DNA of 64,000 bases, from positions 1 through 64,000 of the forward strand of contig NDWX01000007.1 in NCBI GenBank assembly GCA_002855745.1. Reading direction: 5' to 3'. Made by a program: the position numbers and the translations under genes. This stretch comes from Thermofilum sp. NZ13. GTDB lineage: Archaea; Thermoproteota; Thermoprotei; Thermofilales; Thermofilaceae. Below, one piece after another: positions 32,708 to 40,982 of this stretch (the first letter of the stretch is position 1; every line of letters starts with the position of its first letter). Under the pieces are notes generated by a model. That model saw only the letters and a program-made list of their open reading frames with translations. It had not been told where the DNA came from and did not search any database.

Positions 32708-33436
32708 GTGAAGGACGAGAAGTCGCTCTTCGACGACTTCGAGGAAAAGACCCCCTACTGGGACTACCGCGTCGACAACTACGCGTCGATAACCGTTAGG
32801 GACAGCAAGGCCATTCTCTGTAGCGGCCCAACAGAGGCTCTCTACTACTCCAACGCCGAGATCTCTGACGGGAGGTTCGACGATCTCCCATGGGAGGAGA
32901 AGACCTTCGAGGCCAAGATCAGGATGACAGACCTGCACTACGGCTCTGCAGGGTGGGGCTTCTGGAACCACTCGATGGTTTTCGACCTGAGCACGCCCAT
33001 ATGGTTCATACACCTTCGGAGCAGGGGTCCGTACCTCTTCCAGGGCTTCTTCGCCCAAGCAGGCACGGGCTTCGTGCCAATAAAGCTGTACAGGGGCTCC
33101 CTGCTCATCCCTAGCCTGCTCTCTAGGGCAACGGGCGGCGCCATAGGTGTCACCATATACAGGAGCAAGCCGGTTTTCCCCGACTTGGATCTTAGGGAGT
33201 GGCACGTGTACAGGGTGGAGTGGCGGAGCGGGAGGGCTAGCTTCTACATCGACGACGCGCTCGTCGCGGTAATCCCCCTCAGCAAGAGAGCGGCCTCGAA
33301 GGCTAGAGCTGACGTGTGGATCGACAACGCGGTTTTCGGGTACAATCGGCGTGACGCTGGGCAGGTCTACAGGCACCTGACGCAGGAGAACAGGTCCAGG
33401 TCCTGCGTCGAAGTGGACTACGTGAAAGTCTACTAG
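32708..33436 (+). CDS. GH16/laminarinase-fold protein lacking the catalytic motif
   Basis: 242 residues from GTG 32708. Tryptophans and the segment LREWHVYRVEWRSGRASFYI plus the closing CVEVDYVKVY are hallmarks of the concanavalin-like beta-jelly roll of family 16 glycoside hydrolases. The catalytic E-x-D-x-x-E motif is not seen, and there is no signal peptide. It starts 21 bp after the RpiB-like gene and may share its transcript. It could be a carbohydrate-binding or non-classical hydrolase acting inside the cell. It converges with the DUF554 gene, overlapping by 4 bp. Confidence 0.65.
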   Translation: MKDEKSLFDDFEEKTPYWDYRVDNYASITVRDSKAILCSGPTEALYYSNAEISDGRFDDLPWEEKTFEAKIRMTDLHYGSAGWGFWNHSMVFDLSTPIWFIHLRSRGPYLFQGFFAQAGTGFVPIKLYRGSLLIPSLLSRATGGAIGVTIYRSKPVFPDLDLREWHVYRVEWRSGRASFYIDDALVAVIPLSKRAASKARADVWIDNAVFGYNRRDAGQVYRHLTQENRSRSCVEVDYVKVY

Positions 33437-34098
33437 AACGTCAGGAGGAGCGGAAGGACAGCGGCGTAGAGTAAAGCGGGTAAGCCGTCGGCTACCTTGA
33501 TCTTTTTCAAATCTAGGAGGTTTAAGCCCACGCCAACGAGCAGAACACCACCCGCGGCTGTCACCTCTCTAACAGCAAACTCCGGGAGAACCTGACCCGC
33601 TAGCCAGCCGACAAGCGCGAGAGAGCCCTGAAAGAGGAAAAGCGCGGGAGCACTGAAAAGAACACCGACGCCCAGCGACGACGCCAAAGCTACGCTCACC
33701 ACGCCGTCCATAACCGACTTCGCGAGGATTATCGAGGGATCACCCATTCCGTCCCGTAGCGAGCCGACGAGCGTCATTGGCCCAACGCAGAAGGTGAGGA
33801 AAGCCGCCATGAACCCCTCAACGAACCTGCCGTTGCCCCGGCTGTACCTGCCCGCCACCCTCTCAATGCCATCGTGTATTCCTAGCGCGCCCCCCGTGGC
33901 AGCGCCGAGTATCAGCGAGAAGAGCAGCGAGATCACCCTCTCGCTCTTCAAGGCCATTGAGAGCCCCAGAGAAATCGTGAAAAGCCCTATAACCTCTGGG
34001 AGAAACCTTACAACCCTATCGGGGATTCTCTTACCCGCGATGAGCCCGATGGAGGAGCCCGCCAGGACGGCGAGTGTGTTTACCACCGTTCCGAGCAT
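33433..34098 (-). CDS. DUF554 family membrane protein
   Basis: 221 residues with six to seven hydrophobic segments. The N-terminus MLGTVVNTLAVLAGSSIGLIAG, the FCVGPMTLVGSLRDGM loop and the AKSVMDGVVSVALASSLG segment are those of the DUF554 (YdfK-like) family. Function is unestablished; a transport role is the usual guess. A 230-bp gap upstream separates it from the divergent PLP-enzyme operon. Confidence 0.85.
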   Translation of the reverse strand: MLGTVVNTLAVLAGSSIGLIAGKRIPDRVVRFLPEVIGLFTISLGLSMALKSERVISLLFSLILGAATGGALGIHDGIERVAGRYSRGNGRFVEGFMAAFLTFCVGPMTLVGSLRDGMGDPSIILAKSVMDGVVSVALASSLGVGVLFSAPALFLFQGSLALVGWLAGQVLPEFAVREVTAAGGVLLVGVGLNLLDLKKIKVADGLPALLYAAVLPLLLTF

Positions 34099-34332
34099 CG
34101 GAGCCTCTATGCAGGCGCATTAAAATCTTTCACTCCCGTGTGGAGGTAAACCTTTCAGGCGAAGTTGGGCTGGTGAAAGTTACCCCACACCGGCGGCGGT
34201 ACGATGCTTAAACTCTCCAGCGTTTATTTCCCACTTACACACAGAGAGATCATCTTTTCTCTATACTCATCCGAGTAGAGTCACGTTAAAACCTCGGGGA
34301 TGGAAGCGCGTGCATGAGGGTGAAAATCGAAG

Positions 34333-35319
34333 GTGGATGACGACTCATCTAGTAAACAGCTCTTAGCAAGGTTGCTGGGGCTCCAAACCCCCCTTCTCAG
34401 GCTCCGCTCCCTCAACAGGCTTCTCGGCTTCGAGGGCGCTCCCGTCTACGTGAAGTACGAGGGTACAAACCCAACCGGTACCCACAAGGACCGGGCGGCG
34501 AGGGCTCATATCGCCCGTGCAGTCGACCTCGGTATGGACACCATTACTGTCGGCACCTGCGGTAACTACGGCGTAGCCATATCCTACTTCGCGAGGCAAG
34601 CCGGTCTACGCGCCGTGATCTTCGTCCCCAAATCCTACGAGAACAGCAGGGTCGAGGAGATGAAGAGGTACGGCGCGCACGTGGTATTCGTGGAGGGCAC
34701 CTACGAGGAAGCCGTCGAAATCAGCTCTCGCGCAGCCAGAGTCAACGGGTGGTACAACGCCAACCCTGGAACAGAGTCCGATGAGGTGAGCACGGAGGCA
34801 TACAGCTCTATAGCCCGCGAGATAATCAGCGCCCTTGGCGACGCGCCCTACGCCGTCTCCGTCCCCGTGGGCAACGGCACAACGCTCGTCGGCATCTACC
34901 TCGGCTTCCTCCGCGCCTACCGCGAAGGCGAGGCGACGAGAATACCCAGGCTCATAGGCGGGACAACGAGCCTAGGCAACCAGATCGCGGCGAGCTGGAG
35001 GAGGGGGTCCGCGGAGCCCGTCGCTCTGCCGAGGTCTGAGGTCAGGGAAACCCCGGTAAACGAGCCACTGGTAGCCTACAAGTCCTTCAACGCCCTCGAA
35101 GCCCTTGAAGCCATAAGAGCGACAAGGGGCAGGGTTTACGAGTTCAGCGACGAGGATATGCTGGAGATGGCCATGCTCCTGAGGGTGACGGAGAGAATCA
35201 GCTCACTCCCAGCCTCTGCCTCATCTATCCTAGCTCTAAAGAGGCTTCTGGCTGAGGGGGAGGTTGAGGGCCCGCTCGTCGCGGTGATAACAGGGAGATG
35301 GAGGCGCCTAAAGCACTGA
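34333..35319 (+). CDS. PLP-dependent threonine synthase-like enzyme
   Basis: 328 residues from GTG 34333. The PLP lysine is in GTHKDRAARAHIARA; the cofactor phosphate is held by a Gly-rich loop near VPVGNGTTLVGIY; the substrate-side motif is VGTCGNYGVAISYFARQ. The enzyme is shorter than most ThrC (about 350-400) and its substrate loops differ, so the assignment stays at fold-type II lyase/synthase. Its 3' end overlaps the DUF1611 gene by 22 bp, and that gene overlaps the PP-loop gene by 1 bp. No homoserine kinase or other threonine gene is near, which favours a pathway-specific role. Confidence 0.75.
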   Translation: MDDDSSSKQLLARLLGLQTPLLRLRSLNRLLGFEGAPVYVKYEGTNPTGTHKDRAARAHIARAVDLGMDTITVGTCGNYGVAISYFARQAGLRAVIFVPKSYENSRVEEMKRYGAHVVFVEGTYEEAVEISSRAARVNGWYNANPGTESDEVSTEAYSSIAREIISALGDAPYAVSVPVGNGTTLVGIYLGFLRAYREGEATRIPRLIGGTTSLGNQIAASWRRGSAEPVALPRSEVRETPVNEPLVAYKSFNALEALEAIRATRGRVYEFSDEDMLEMAMLLRVTERISSLPASASSILALKRLLAEGEVEGPLVAVITGRWRRLKH

Positions 35320-36359
35320 TCCTCGCCGAGGGCCTCTTCAGGTCAACCGACGGGAAAACCGCGCACGGGCTCGTCAGGAAAAGCCTGCGGTACAGGATCG
35401 TCGGCGTGATCGACAGCACCCTAGCGGGCCGCGACGCCGGGGAGGTTTTAGACGGGAGGCCCCGCGGGATCAGGATCTACAGGAACCTGGACGAGGCCCT
35501 GGCAGAGCACCCTGACACAAAGTACCTCATCATCGGGGTGGCCACCCCTGGAGGCAGGCTCCCGGATCTCTACAGGGAGATCGTCAGGAGCGCCATACTG
35601 AGAGGCATCGGCATCGTAAACGGCCTCCATGAGTTCATAAGCGATGACCCTGAGCTCGGCCCCCTAGCCAGGCAGATGGGGGTTGAGGTGATTGACGTCA
35701 GGAAGATCTTCTACAACACGAGAATCTTCTACACGGGGAAGATTAAGGACGTGAAGGCGCTCAAGGTGGTCGTCGTAGGCACGGACTCCGCCATCGGCAA
35801 ACGCACGGTGGCCCATATAGTGGCCGACGAGCTAAACGCTAGAGGGGTGAAGACCGTATTCATAGGCACGGGTCAGACAGCGTGGATGCAGGGCGCGAAG
35901 TACGTGTTCGTCCTCGACTCCGTTGTGAACGACTTCATACCCGGCGTGCTGGAGGACGTCGTCTGGAGGGCGTACACGGAGGAGAAGCCTAGGGTCCTCG
36001 TCGTCCCCGGGCAGGGCTCCCTGCTCCACCCCGTATTCCCCGGGAGCTACGAGATCCTGAACCTCCTCAAGCCAGAGGTAGTCATCCTGCAACACGCCCC
36101 GGGTCGGAAGACCCTGGACGGCTTCCCAGAGTACCCGATGCCCCCTCTAGAGAAGTACCTTAAGCTGATAGAGCTGATCACAGACAGGCCCGTCTTCGCG
36201 ATAACCATCAACACGGAGAACTTGACGCACGACGAGGCAAAAAGGATCGCCGCAGAGCTCGAGGCGAAGCACGGAATCCCCACCGTCATCCCGCTACTAG
36301 AGGGCGTGGGGCGCCTGGTAGACCTGATTCTCGAGCGCTTCCCCGAGGTGAAAGGCTAG
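35298..36359 (+). CDS. DUF1611 family protein with a P-loop (DgcN-like)
   Basis: 353 residues. The N-terminal Rossmann-like domain (about 1-150) has the DGKTAHGLVR turn; the C-terminal P-loop domain begins VVVVGTDSAIGKRTVAHIVAD and includes FIGTGQTAWMQG and VLVVPGQGSLLHPVF. The family is DUF1611; as I recall, a relative (DgcN) acts in bacterial and haloarchaeal D-glutamate metabolism. The GTDSAIGKRT loop implies nucleotide or acyl-CoA binding. It is the middle gene of three overlapping genes. Confidence 0.78.
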   Translation: MEAPKALILAEGLFRSTDGKTAHGLVRKSLRYRIVGVIDSTLAGRDAGEVLDGRPRGIRIYRNLDEALAEHPDTKYLIIGVATPGGRLPDLYREIVRSAILRGIGIVNGLHEFISDDPELGPLARQMGVEVIDVRKIFYNTRIFYTGKIKDVKALKVVVVGTDSAIGKRTVAHIVADELNARGVKTVFIGTGQTAWMQGAKYVFVLDSVVNDFIPGVLEDVVWRAYTEEKPRVLVVPGQGSLLHPVFPGSYEILNLLKPEVVILQHAPGRKTLDGFPEYPMPPLEKYLKLIELITDRPVFAITINTENLTHDEAKRIAAELEAKHGIPTVIPLLEGVGRLVDLILERFPEVKG

Positions 36360-37825
36360 TGTCGGAAAGGCTAAAGTGCTTCGACAAGATCGTTGTAGGT
36401 CCAGTCGCCGTCAAGCCCCGCTCTGCCAGGGTTAAGTACGAGCTACACTTCGACGGCGTCAGAAAGGAGTACACGCTCATCCAATCGTACCCCGAGAGCG
36501 TGGGCATCAGAGGGTTCGCCGAGATCTCAACCCTAGCGGGCGTTGTCCCCGCCATAAACTACGGCCTCTTCACGGACACGATCCAGTTTAAGGCCCCTAT
36601 CCACGAGCTCGACTACAAGTTCATCCTTGACATGATGGACGTCACAGCCCGCGACATACTCGTGAACAGGATTCTGAGCAGGACAGGCCTCATCAAGGAG
36701 GAGTTCATACCGAGCGAGGAGGAGGTCACTCCGGAAACCGCGAAGCCGCGCGCGGAGGTGCAGGTCGCCGAAACCTTCCTGGGCAGCGACATAGACTTCG
36801 AGCCGGACTACTCCAAGTGCGTGGTGATGTCCTCCGGGGGGAAGGAGAGCCTGCTAACCTACGGGTTACTCAGGGAAGCCGGCTGCGAGACCTACCCGTA
36901 CTTCGTCAACGAGGCGGGGAGGCACTGGTACACCGCTCTTACCGCCTTCAGGGCGCTGAGAGAGACGGACCCGAAGACAAGGAAAGTGTGGACCAACGTG
37001 GACAGGCTCTTCGCGTTCATCGAGAAGAACATGAAGATCGTCGTCCCTAACTACTGGAGGAAGAACCGGGAGATCTACCCCGTTAGGCTCTTCTGGTACG
37101 CGCACTACATCTTCTCAGTCCTGCCTCTCGCCGCCAAGAACAATGTCGGGAACGTTGTGATGGGAAACGAGTTCGACGACCCCTCAGGCCTCACGTTCGA
37201 GTACAAGGGGATCAGGCACTACTACGCCACCTACGACCAGTCTCTGGACTTCGACCTCTACATGACGGACTGGATGCAACGGCGGGGGATCAGGGTGAAG
37301 CAGTGGTCCCCCCTGAGGCCCATAAGCCCCATAATCGTCCTTAGGATACTGTTCAACAGGTACCCGGAGCTCTCCGTGCTCCAGACAAGCTGCCACTCCA
37401 CGCACATCGAGAACGGCGTCGTGAAGCCCTGCGGGACCTGCTTCAAGTGCAACGGCGTACTCCTCATGATGCTCGCCGAGGGCATCGACCCGACGCTGAT
37501 AAGGTACGAGAGGAGGCACGTGGAGACGCTGCCCGAGCGAATACAGAAAGGCCTCTTACGCCTCGAAGAGTCCCTCGTCAAGCACTCCCTCTACCTCATC
37601 AGCCAGCGCGGGCTCTGGACACTACCCGGAGCCGAGCCGGTGTGGCATGTCGAGATGATACACTTCGACAACGTCAACGCCAGGCCCGACTTCATACCCT
37701 ACAGGGAGCTTCGCCGGAGGATCCTGGAGATCTACGAAGAGTACACGAAGGGGTATACAAAGCTCATGGGCTCTCAATGGATTCCTATGACAAAAGAAGA
37801 AGTGGAACAGGTAAAGAACGCCTAA
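36359..37825 (+). CDS. PP-loop ATP pyrophosphatase, MurL-like
   Basis: 488 residues from a GTG sharing one base with the upstream stop. The N-terminal domain (about 1-150) has ARVKYELHFDGVRKEYT and an AGVVPAINYG segment; the ATP-binding PP-loop is VVMSSGGKESLLTYGLL near residues 155-170. A cysteine set at about 345-365 (TSCHSTH, PCGTCFKCNG) could bind zinc. The domain order resembles bacterial MurL, which epimerises a terminal glutamate using ATP. No murein genes are here and Thermoproteota lack peptidoglycan, so the substrate must differ. Alternative: an amide or peptide ligase-like AMP-forming enzyme. Confidence 0.72.
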   Translation: MSERLKCFDKIVVGPVAVKPRSARVKYELHFDGVRKEYTLIQSYPESVGIRGFAEISTLAGVVPAINYGLFTDTIQFKAPIHELDYKFILDMMDVTARDILVNRILSRTGLIKEEFIPSEEEVTPETAKPRAEVQVAETFLGSDIDFEPDYSKCVVMSSGGKESLLTYGLLREAGCETYPYFVNEAGRHWYTALTAFRALRETDPKTRKVWTNVDRLFAFIEKNMKIVVPNYWRKNREIYPVRLFWYAHYIFSVLPLAAKNNVGNVVMGNEFDDPSGLTFEYKGIRHYYATYDQSLDFDLYMTDWMQRRGIRVKQWSPLRPISPIIVLRILFNRYPELSVLQTSCHSTHIENGVVKPCGTCFKCNGVLLMMLAEGIDPTLIRYERRHVETLPERIQKGLLRLEESLVKHSLYLISQRGLWTLPGAEPVWHVEMIHFDNVNARPDFIPYRELRRRILEIYEEYTKGYTKLMGSQWIPMTKEEVEQVKNA

Positions 37826-38052
37826 GATTGAACCTCACCAAGACTCAGAATCCATAGCGCAACAACAGTGTTTTTAGTTATCCTTAGCTTCTTTCCTCGC
37901 TCGACTCACGTCTACCCTACTATAGGTGGGTTATAAGGAGGCTGAGGTAAGGTTGCTCAAGTGAAGGCAAAGCTTCCCCCCACGTGAGGTGTGCCCAAGA
38001 GATATGAGGAATGACAAAGATTGGTGGATCTGTGGGAAGGAAAAGGAGGAGC

Positions 38053-38790
38053 TTATAGGTTGACGCGAAAGCCCGTACCGTCCCTCGTGACAAGAACTTT
38101 AACGTTCTTCAAGCCGAGCTTTGAAACCGTTTCGATCCATTTGTCTGAGAGAGCGACCACAGCAACAGCCCCCACGAGGTTGGCCTTGGCCTGTTCCACT
38201 AGTGAGAACAGAGCGTGAAGGGATTGAAAATCGTTCACGATGCTCTTGACGACGAGTACTCTGCTTTCCTTCTCGATGCTATCCCTGGGAACGTGCAGGT
38301 AAATAATCTCGCCTCTCTCTCCTGACGTGTAGGACGCTGTGAGGAGCTTCCCCCAGTTCCCGTAAGCTCTCTCGGAGGCAACGGCGACGTCTGCGAGGAG
38401 CCACTCCGCTACGACAACCGCTAAACCGGCGTTGCGCTCCGGGTACGTCAAGACGGTGTCCACCTCCAGTCCCGAGAACAGCTTCCAGACCACGTACCCG
38501 ATGAGGTTCAGCACCCTGGGGTTGAACAGCAGCCTCCACTCCTCGACGATCTCGTTCTGGCGCGTCAGGCACTCCTTCAGGGCCTTCTCCACGAGCCTTT
38601 TCTCGCGTATCGCTTCGAGTATCTTCCTCGCGGTCTGCCTCTCGGGGAAGTGCGAGTAGCTGGTGTACCTCCACAGGACCTGCGACGGGATTCCGAGCAG
38701 CTCCTCGAGCTCCTTGAAGGTGTAAACCTCCTTTAAGCCGTTAAGTAGCCTGGCCACGACGTAAGAACTCTCCTCAGCCTCGGTTGACAT
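38053..38790 (-). CDS. HTH plus phosphoribosyltransferase-fold regulator
   Basis: 245 residues. The N-terminal part (about 18-70, FKELEELLGIPSQVLWRYTS, PERQTARKILEAI) is helix-turn-helix-like. The rest has the type I phosphoribosyltransferase layout (LTYPERNAGLAVVVAEWLLADVAV; RVLVVKSIVNDFQSLHALFSLVE in place of the PRPP loop, cited by position about 185-205). The PRPP loop is altered (SIVNDFQS instead of an acidic pair with GxT), so it is likely a ligand sensor rather than an enzyme. Archaeal PRTase-type regulators such as GfcR have this design. The target genes are unknown. It follows the coiled-coil gene's start region after 38 bp. Confidence 0.7.
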   Translation of the reverse strand: MSTEAEESSYVVARLLNGLKEVYTFKELEELLGIPSQVLWRYTSYSHFPERQTARKILEAIREKRLVEKALKECLTRQNEIVEEWRLLFNPRVLNLIGYVVWKLFSGLEVDTVLTYPERNAGLAVVVAEWLLADVAVASERAYGNWGKLLTASYTSGERGEIIYLHVPRDSIEKESRVLVVKSIVNDFQSLHALFSLVEQAKANLVGAVAVVALSDKWIETVSKLGLKNVKVLVTRDGTGFRVNL

Positions 38791-38828
38791 TCACCAACCA
38801 GGGTAAAGAAAGAGCCCAGGTTTATAAG

Positions 38829-39623
38829 TTATTTCCGCCCTTCCCCCGCGCCCTCCCTTTGCTCGCCCATGATGCTCTCAAGCTCCCTGCGTGCCTCCTC
38901 CTGCAGCCTCTTGATCTCGTCAAGCTTCCCGCGAATTCTCTCAAGCCAGTCCCTGCTGGCTTCTATACCCTTGTGCACGAAGAAGGCGATACCCTCGTTC
39001 CTGCTCTTAAAGATCCCCGCCTCGACGAGGAGATCGATGACGTTCAAATCAGCCTGCGGTATCCTGACCGAAGAGATTATGGTAGATGGAGTCCGCAGCC
39101 ACGGGCCAGACAGGGTCTCCTTGATTATCCTGTCCACCTCCTCTAGGGCTTTCTCAAGTGCACGCATGCTCCCCCTTATAACGGTCGGGCCACCGGGACC
39201 GGAGATCGCGACCACGGGGAAGCCTCTGCGCGACCTCCTATCCCTGATAGCCTCCTTTATATCCTCTATCAGAGTATCAAGCCTATCCTCAACCTCCTCA
39301 ACCCTCTCCTCGAGCTCGTCGGCGATATCTTCCATGTACTCCTTCACGTCAGAGTAAAACGAGCTACCCGAGCCCAACAACGAGGCACGCTGCACCAGAA
39401 GCTCCCTAATCCTAGCCTTAAACCTGTGCTTCAGCTCTCTCAGCTCCGCGGAGAGTTTCCTCGCCTCGGCGAGAAGCTCTAGCGCTTGCGCATCCGGAAC
39501 CTCTCCTTCCATGCTTGACTCGATGTTCGCCAAACGCTTGTTAATTTCCTCGAGCTTGGAGGAGGTTTCTTCCCACAGCTTCCTTACCTCTTCGATCAGT
39601 CCCTTGAACTCGTCGCTTTCCAT
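38829..39623 (-). CDS. Coiled-coil protein with ribbon-helix-helix domain
   Basis: 264 residues. Residues 1-45 and 60-150 are strongly heptad-patterned and charged. Near 180-225 lies a ribbon-helix-helix-like unit (SVRIPQADLNVIDLLVEAG, then SRNEGIAFFVHKGIEAS), the pattern of archaeal RHH DNA-binding proteins. A second coil (WLERIRGKLDEIKRLQEEA) ends the protein. A structural DNA-binding or transcription role is inferred, strengthened by Alba as neighbour. The TATA box at 39644-39653 makes ATG 39623 a leaderless start. Confidence 0.7.
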   Translation of the reverse strand: MESDEFKGLIEEVRKLWEETSSKLEEINKRLANIESSMEGEVPDAQALELLAEARKLSAELRELKHRFKARIRELLVQRASLLGSGSSFYSDVKEYMEDIADELEERVEEVEDRLDTLIEDIKEAIRDRRSRRGFPVVAISGPGGPTVIRGSMRALEKALEEVDRIIKETLSGPWLRTPSTIISSVRIPQADLNVIDLLVEAGIFKSRNEGIAFFVHKGIEASRDWLERIRGKLDEIKRLQEEARRELESIMGEQREGAGEGRK

Positions 39624-39643
39624 GTGTAATGTAACAATACAAT

Positions 39644-39653
39644 TCTATATATG
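39644..39653 (-). promoter_or_regulatory. TATA box for the coiled-coil RHH gene
   Basis: Minus-strand CATATATAGA is centred about 25 nt before ATG 39623. Confidence 0.6.
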
Positions 39654-39739
39654 TTTTGCCCAGCGAGAGCACGCAGTGGGTAGGATTTTCAAGCATATAA
39701 GCTTGGTGAAGAGTTATAGGCGCTCGACGTCTAGGAGCG

Positions 39740-40015
39740 CTAGAGGTGAGAAATTATTTCGATCTCGATTACTGGGACAGACTTTTCTTTCGTCTCCTCA
39801 CCGACTTCCTCGCTGTAGAGCTTTATCTGCCCGTACGATACCTTATCACCTGTCATCCGCTTAACGCTCTCCGTAACGTGAGCGGCTTTGGAGATATTTT
39901 GCCCCCTGGCCTTAACGGTCAGCTTTTTGGCTCCCTTCTTCAGAAGCGTGAGAACCTCAAGTATGTACGTGCTAGCGGGCCTCTCCCCGATATAGACAGT
40001 TGATTCTTGAGACAT
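39740..40015 (-). CDS. alba: Alba chromatin protein
   Basis: 91 residues, typical of Alba. Visible landmarks are VYIGERPASTYILEVLTLL, the central lysine-rich strand LTVKARGQNISKAAHVTE with the lysine that contacts DNA, and VSYGQIKLYSEEV. Alba dimers bind DNA and RNA and, in Sulfolobus, the lysine in this region is acetylated. A-rich sequence upstream holds two TATA-like elements (40029-40038 and 40046-40054), so the promoter is not resolved. The gene is alone between two same-strand genes. Confidence 0.94.
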   Translation of the reverse strand: MSQESTVYIGERPASTYILEVLTLLKKGAKKLTVKARGQNISKAAHVTESVKRMTGDKVSYGQIKLYSEEVGEETKEKSVPVIEIEIISHL

Positions 40016-40067
40016 CTTTTTTCAAGGAAAATATTACATAGTCGGAATATTAACCTATTTGTCAGCC

Positions 40068-40919
40068 CTACCTTGCCAAGGCTACGAGCAGCCCCTCGGA
40101 GGTTCTTTTGGTTCTCACAATGCCTTTTTCCTCAAGCCTCCTCACACGCCTGAGGGCTGTGGTTGAAGGCATGCCCAGAGCGCTCCGGATCTCGCTGAGG
40201 TACGCCTTCCCGCCGCGGCTTCTAAGGAACTCCACTATCATTTCCTCATCCTCGGTTAGAACAGCACCGCCCCTCTTACCCCTCCTCGCGAGGTAGACCG
40301 TAACCCCCACAGCTACAGCAGCCACTAGAGCGGCCGCGGCTACGGTTAACGGGTTTAAGCTACCGGATATAACGGGTGTCTGAGGAGCGCCCGGGCCCAG
40401 TGAGGGCGGTTGCTGCGTCTCCGGTGGAAGTTCAACAAAGCTCAGCGAGAAGTCTTCTCCGAGCCTGCTGTACCTCAGGACAAGGTACTCTCCCTCCCTC
40501 TCGATGCTGTCAGGCACGGGCTCTACTCCCAGTAGCACGTAGCTACTGTGGATCCGGACGACTAGCGACTGATTCCAGGAGTCGACAACTATCGTAGCGG
40601 GGTCGCCTGACGAGATCCTGGACACGAAGGTTACGTTCACTGCTTCTCCGGGTTCAAGCAGCATGGCTAGAGTGCTGCCGGAAAGGTTGTAGAAGGGGAC
40701 TGCTTCCATTGAGCTCGCCACGCTGAGGGATTGGACCTGCCCCGGTAGCGAAATCGTGAGTACGTCCGCGACTGGAGAAGTCGCCGTGATCCTCCCCTCT
40801 ATTATGCCTCCAGGCTGCACACGTAGCTCCTCAGAGCCCTGCAGGCTCTGGGCTAGCGCCCCCAGCGATAGGATGAGCAAAAGCAACAAAGGAACTAATG
40901 CGGTGGCTTTACCGGGCAC
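40068..40919 (-). CDS. Membrane-anchored winged-helix transcription regulator
   Basis: 283 residues from GTG 40919. A signal peptide (about 1-23, ending ALAQS) precedes an extracellular beta-rich domain (25-180) with several N-glycosylation sequons (NLSG, NVTF, NQSL) and a Pro-rich linker; one membrane helix (about 193-213, LTVAAAALVAAVAVGVTVYL) leads to a cytosolic winged helix (about 225-283: DEEMIVEFLRSRGGKAYLSE, STTALRRVRRLEEKGIVRTKR). This is a one-component transmembrane regulator: the outside is sensed, the inside binds DNA. The inducer and targets are unknown. It lies 63 bp after the secreted protease gene on the same strand. Confidence 0.82.
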   Translation of the reverse strand: MPGKATALVPLLLLLILSLGALAQSLQGSEELRVQPGGIIEGRITATSPVADVLTISLPGQVQSLSVASSMEAVPFYNLSGSTLAMLLEPGEAVNVTFVSRISSGDPATIVVDSWNQSLVVRIHSSYVLLGVEPVPDSIEREGEYLVLRYSRLGEDFSLSFVELPPETQQPPSLGPGAPQTPVISGSLNPLTVAAAALVAAVAVGVTVYLARRGKRGGAVLTEDEEMIVEFLRSRGGKAYLSEIRSALGMPSTTALRRVRRLEEKGIVRTKRTSEGLLVALAR

Positions 40920-40939
40920 GACGAGATTTAATTAAGGAG

Positions 40940-40949
40940 GCTTATAAAG
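40940..40949 (-). promoter_or_regulatory. TATA box for the membrane-anchored regulator
   Basis: Minus-strand CTTTATAAGC is centred about 26 nt before GTG 40919, consistent with a leaderless start there. Confidence 0.6.
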
Positions 40950-40982
40950 CTAATATCACGACTAGTCGGCTCGGCGAGATGC

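Noticed and set aside
37826-38052. Possible short gene (19 codons after ATG 38004) and TATA-like GGTTATAAGG near 37930.
   Set aside because: The peptide is too short and unconserved in appearance; no stable RNA fold was evident. I treat the 227 bp as intergenic.
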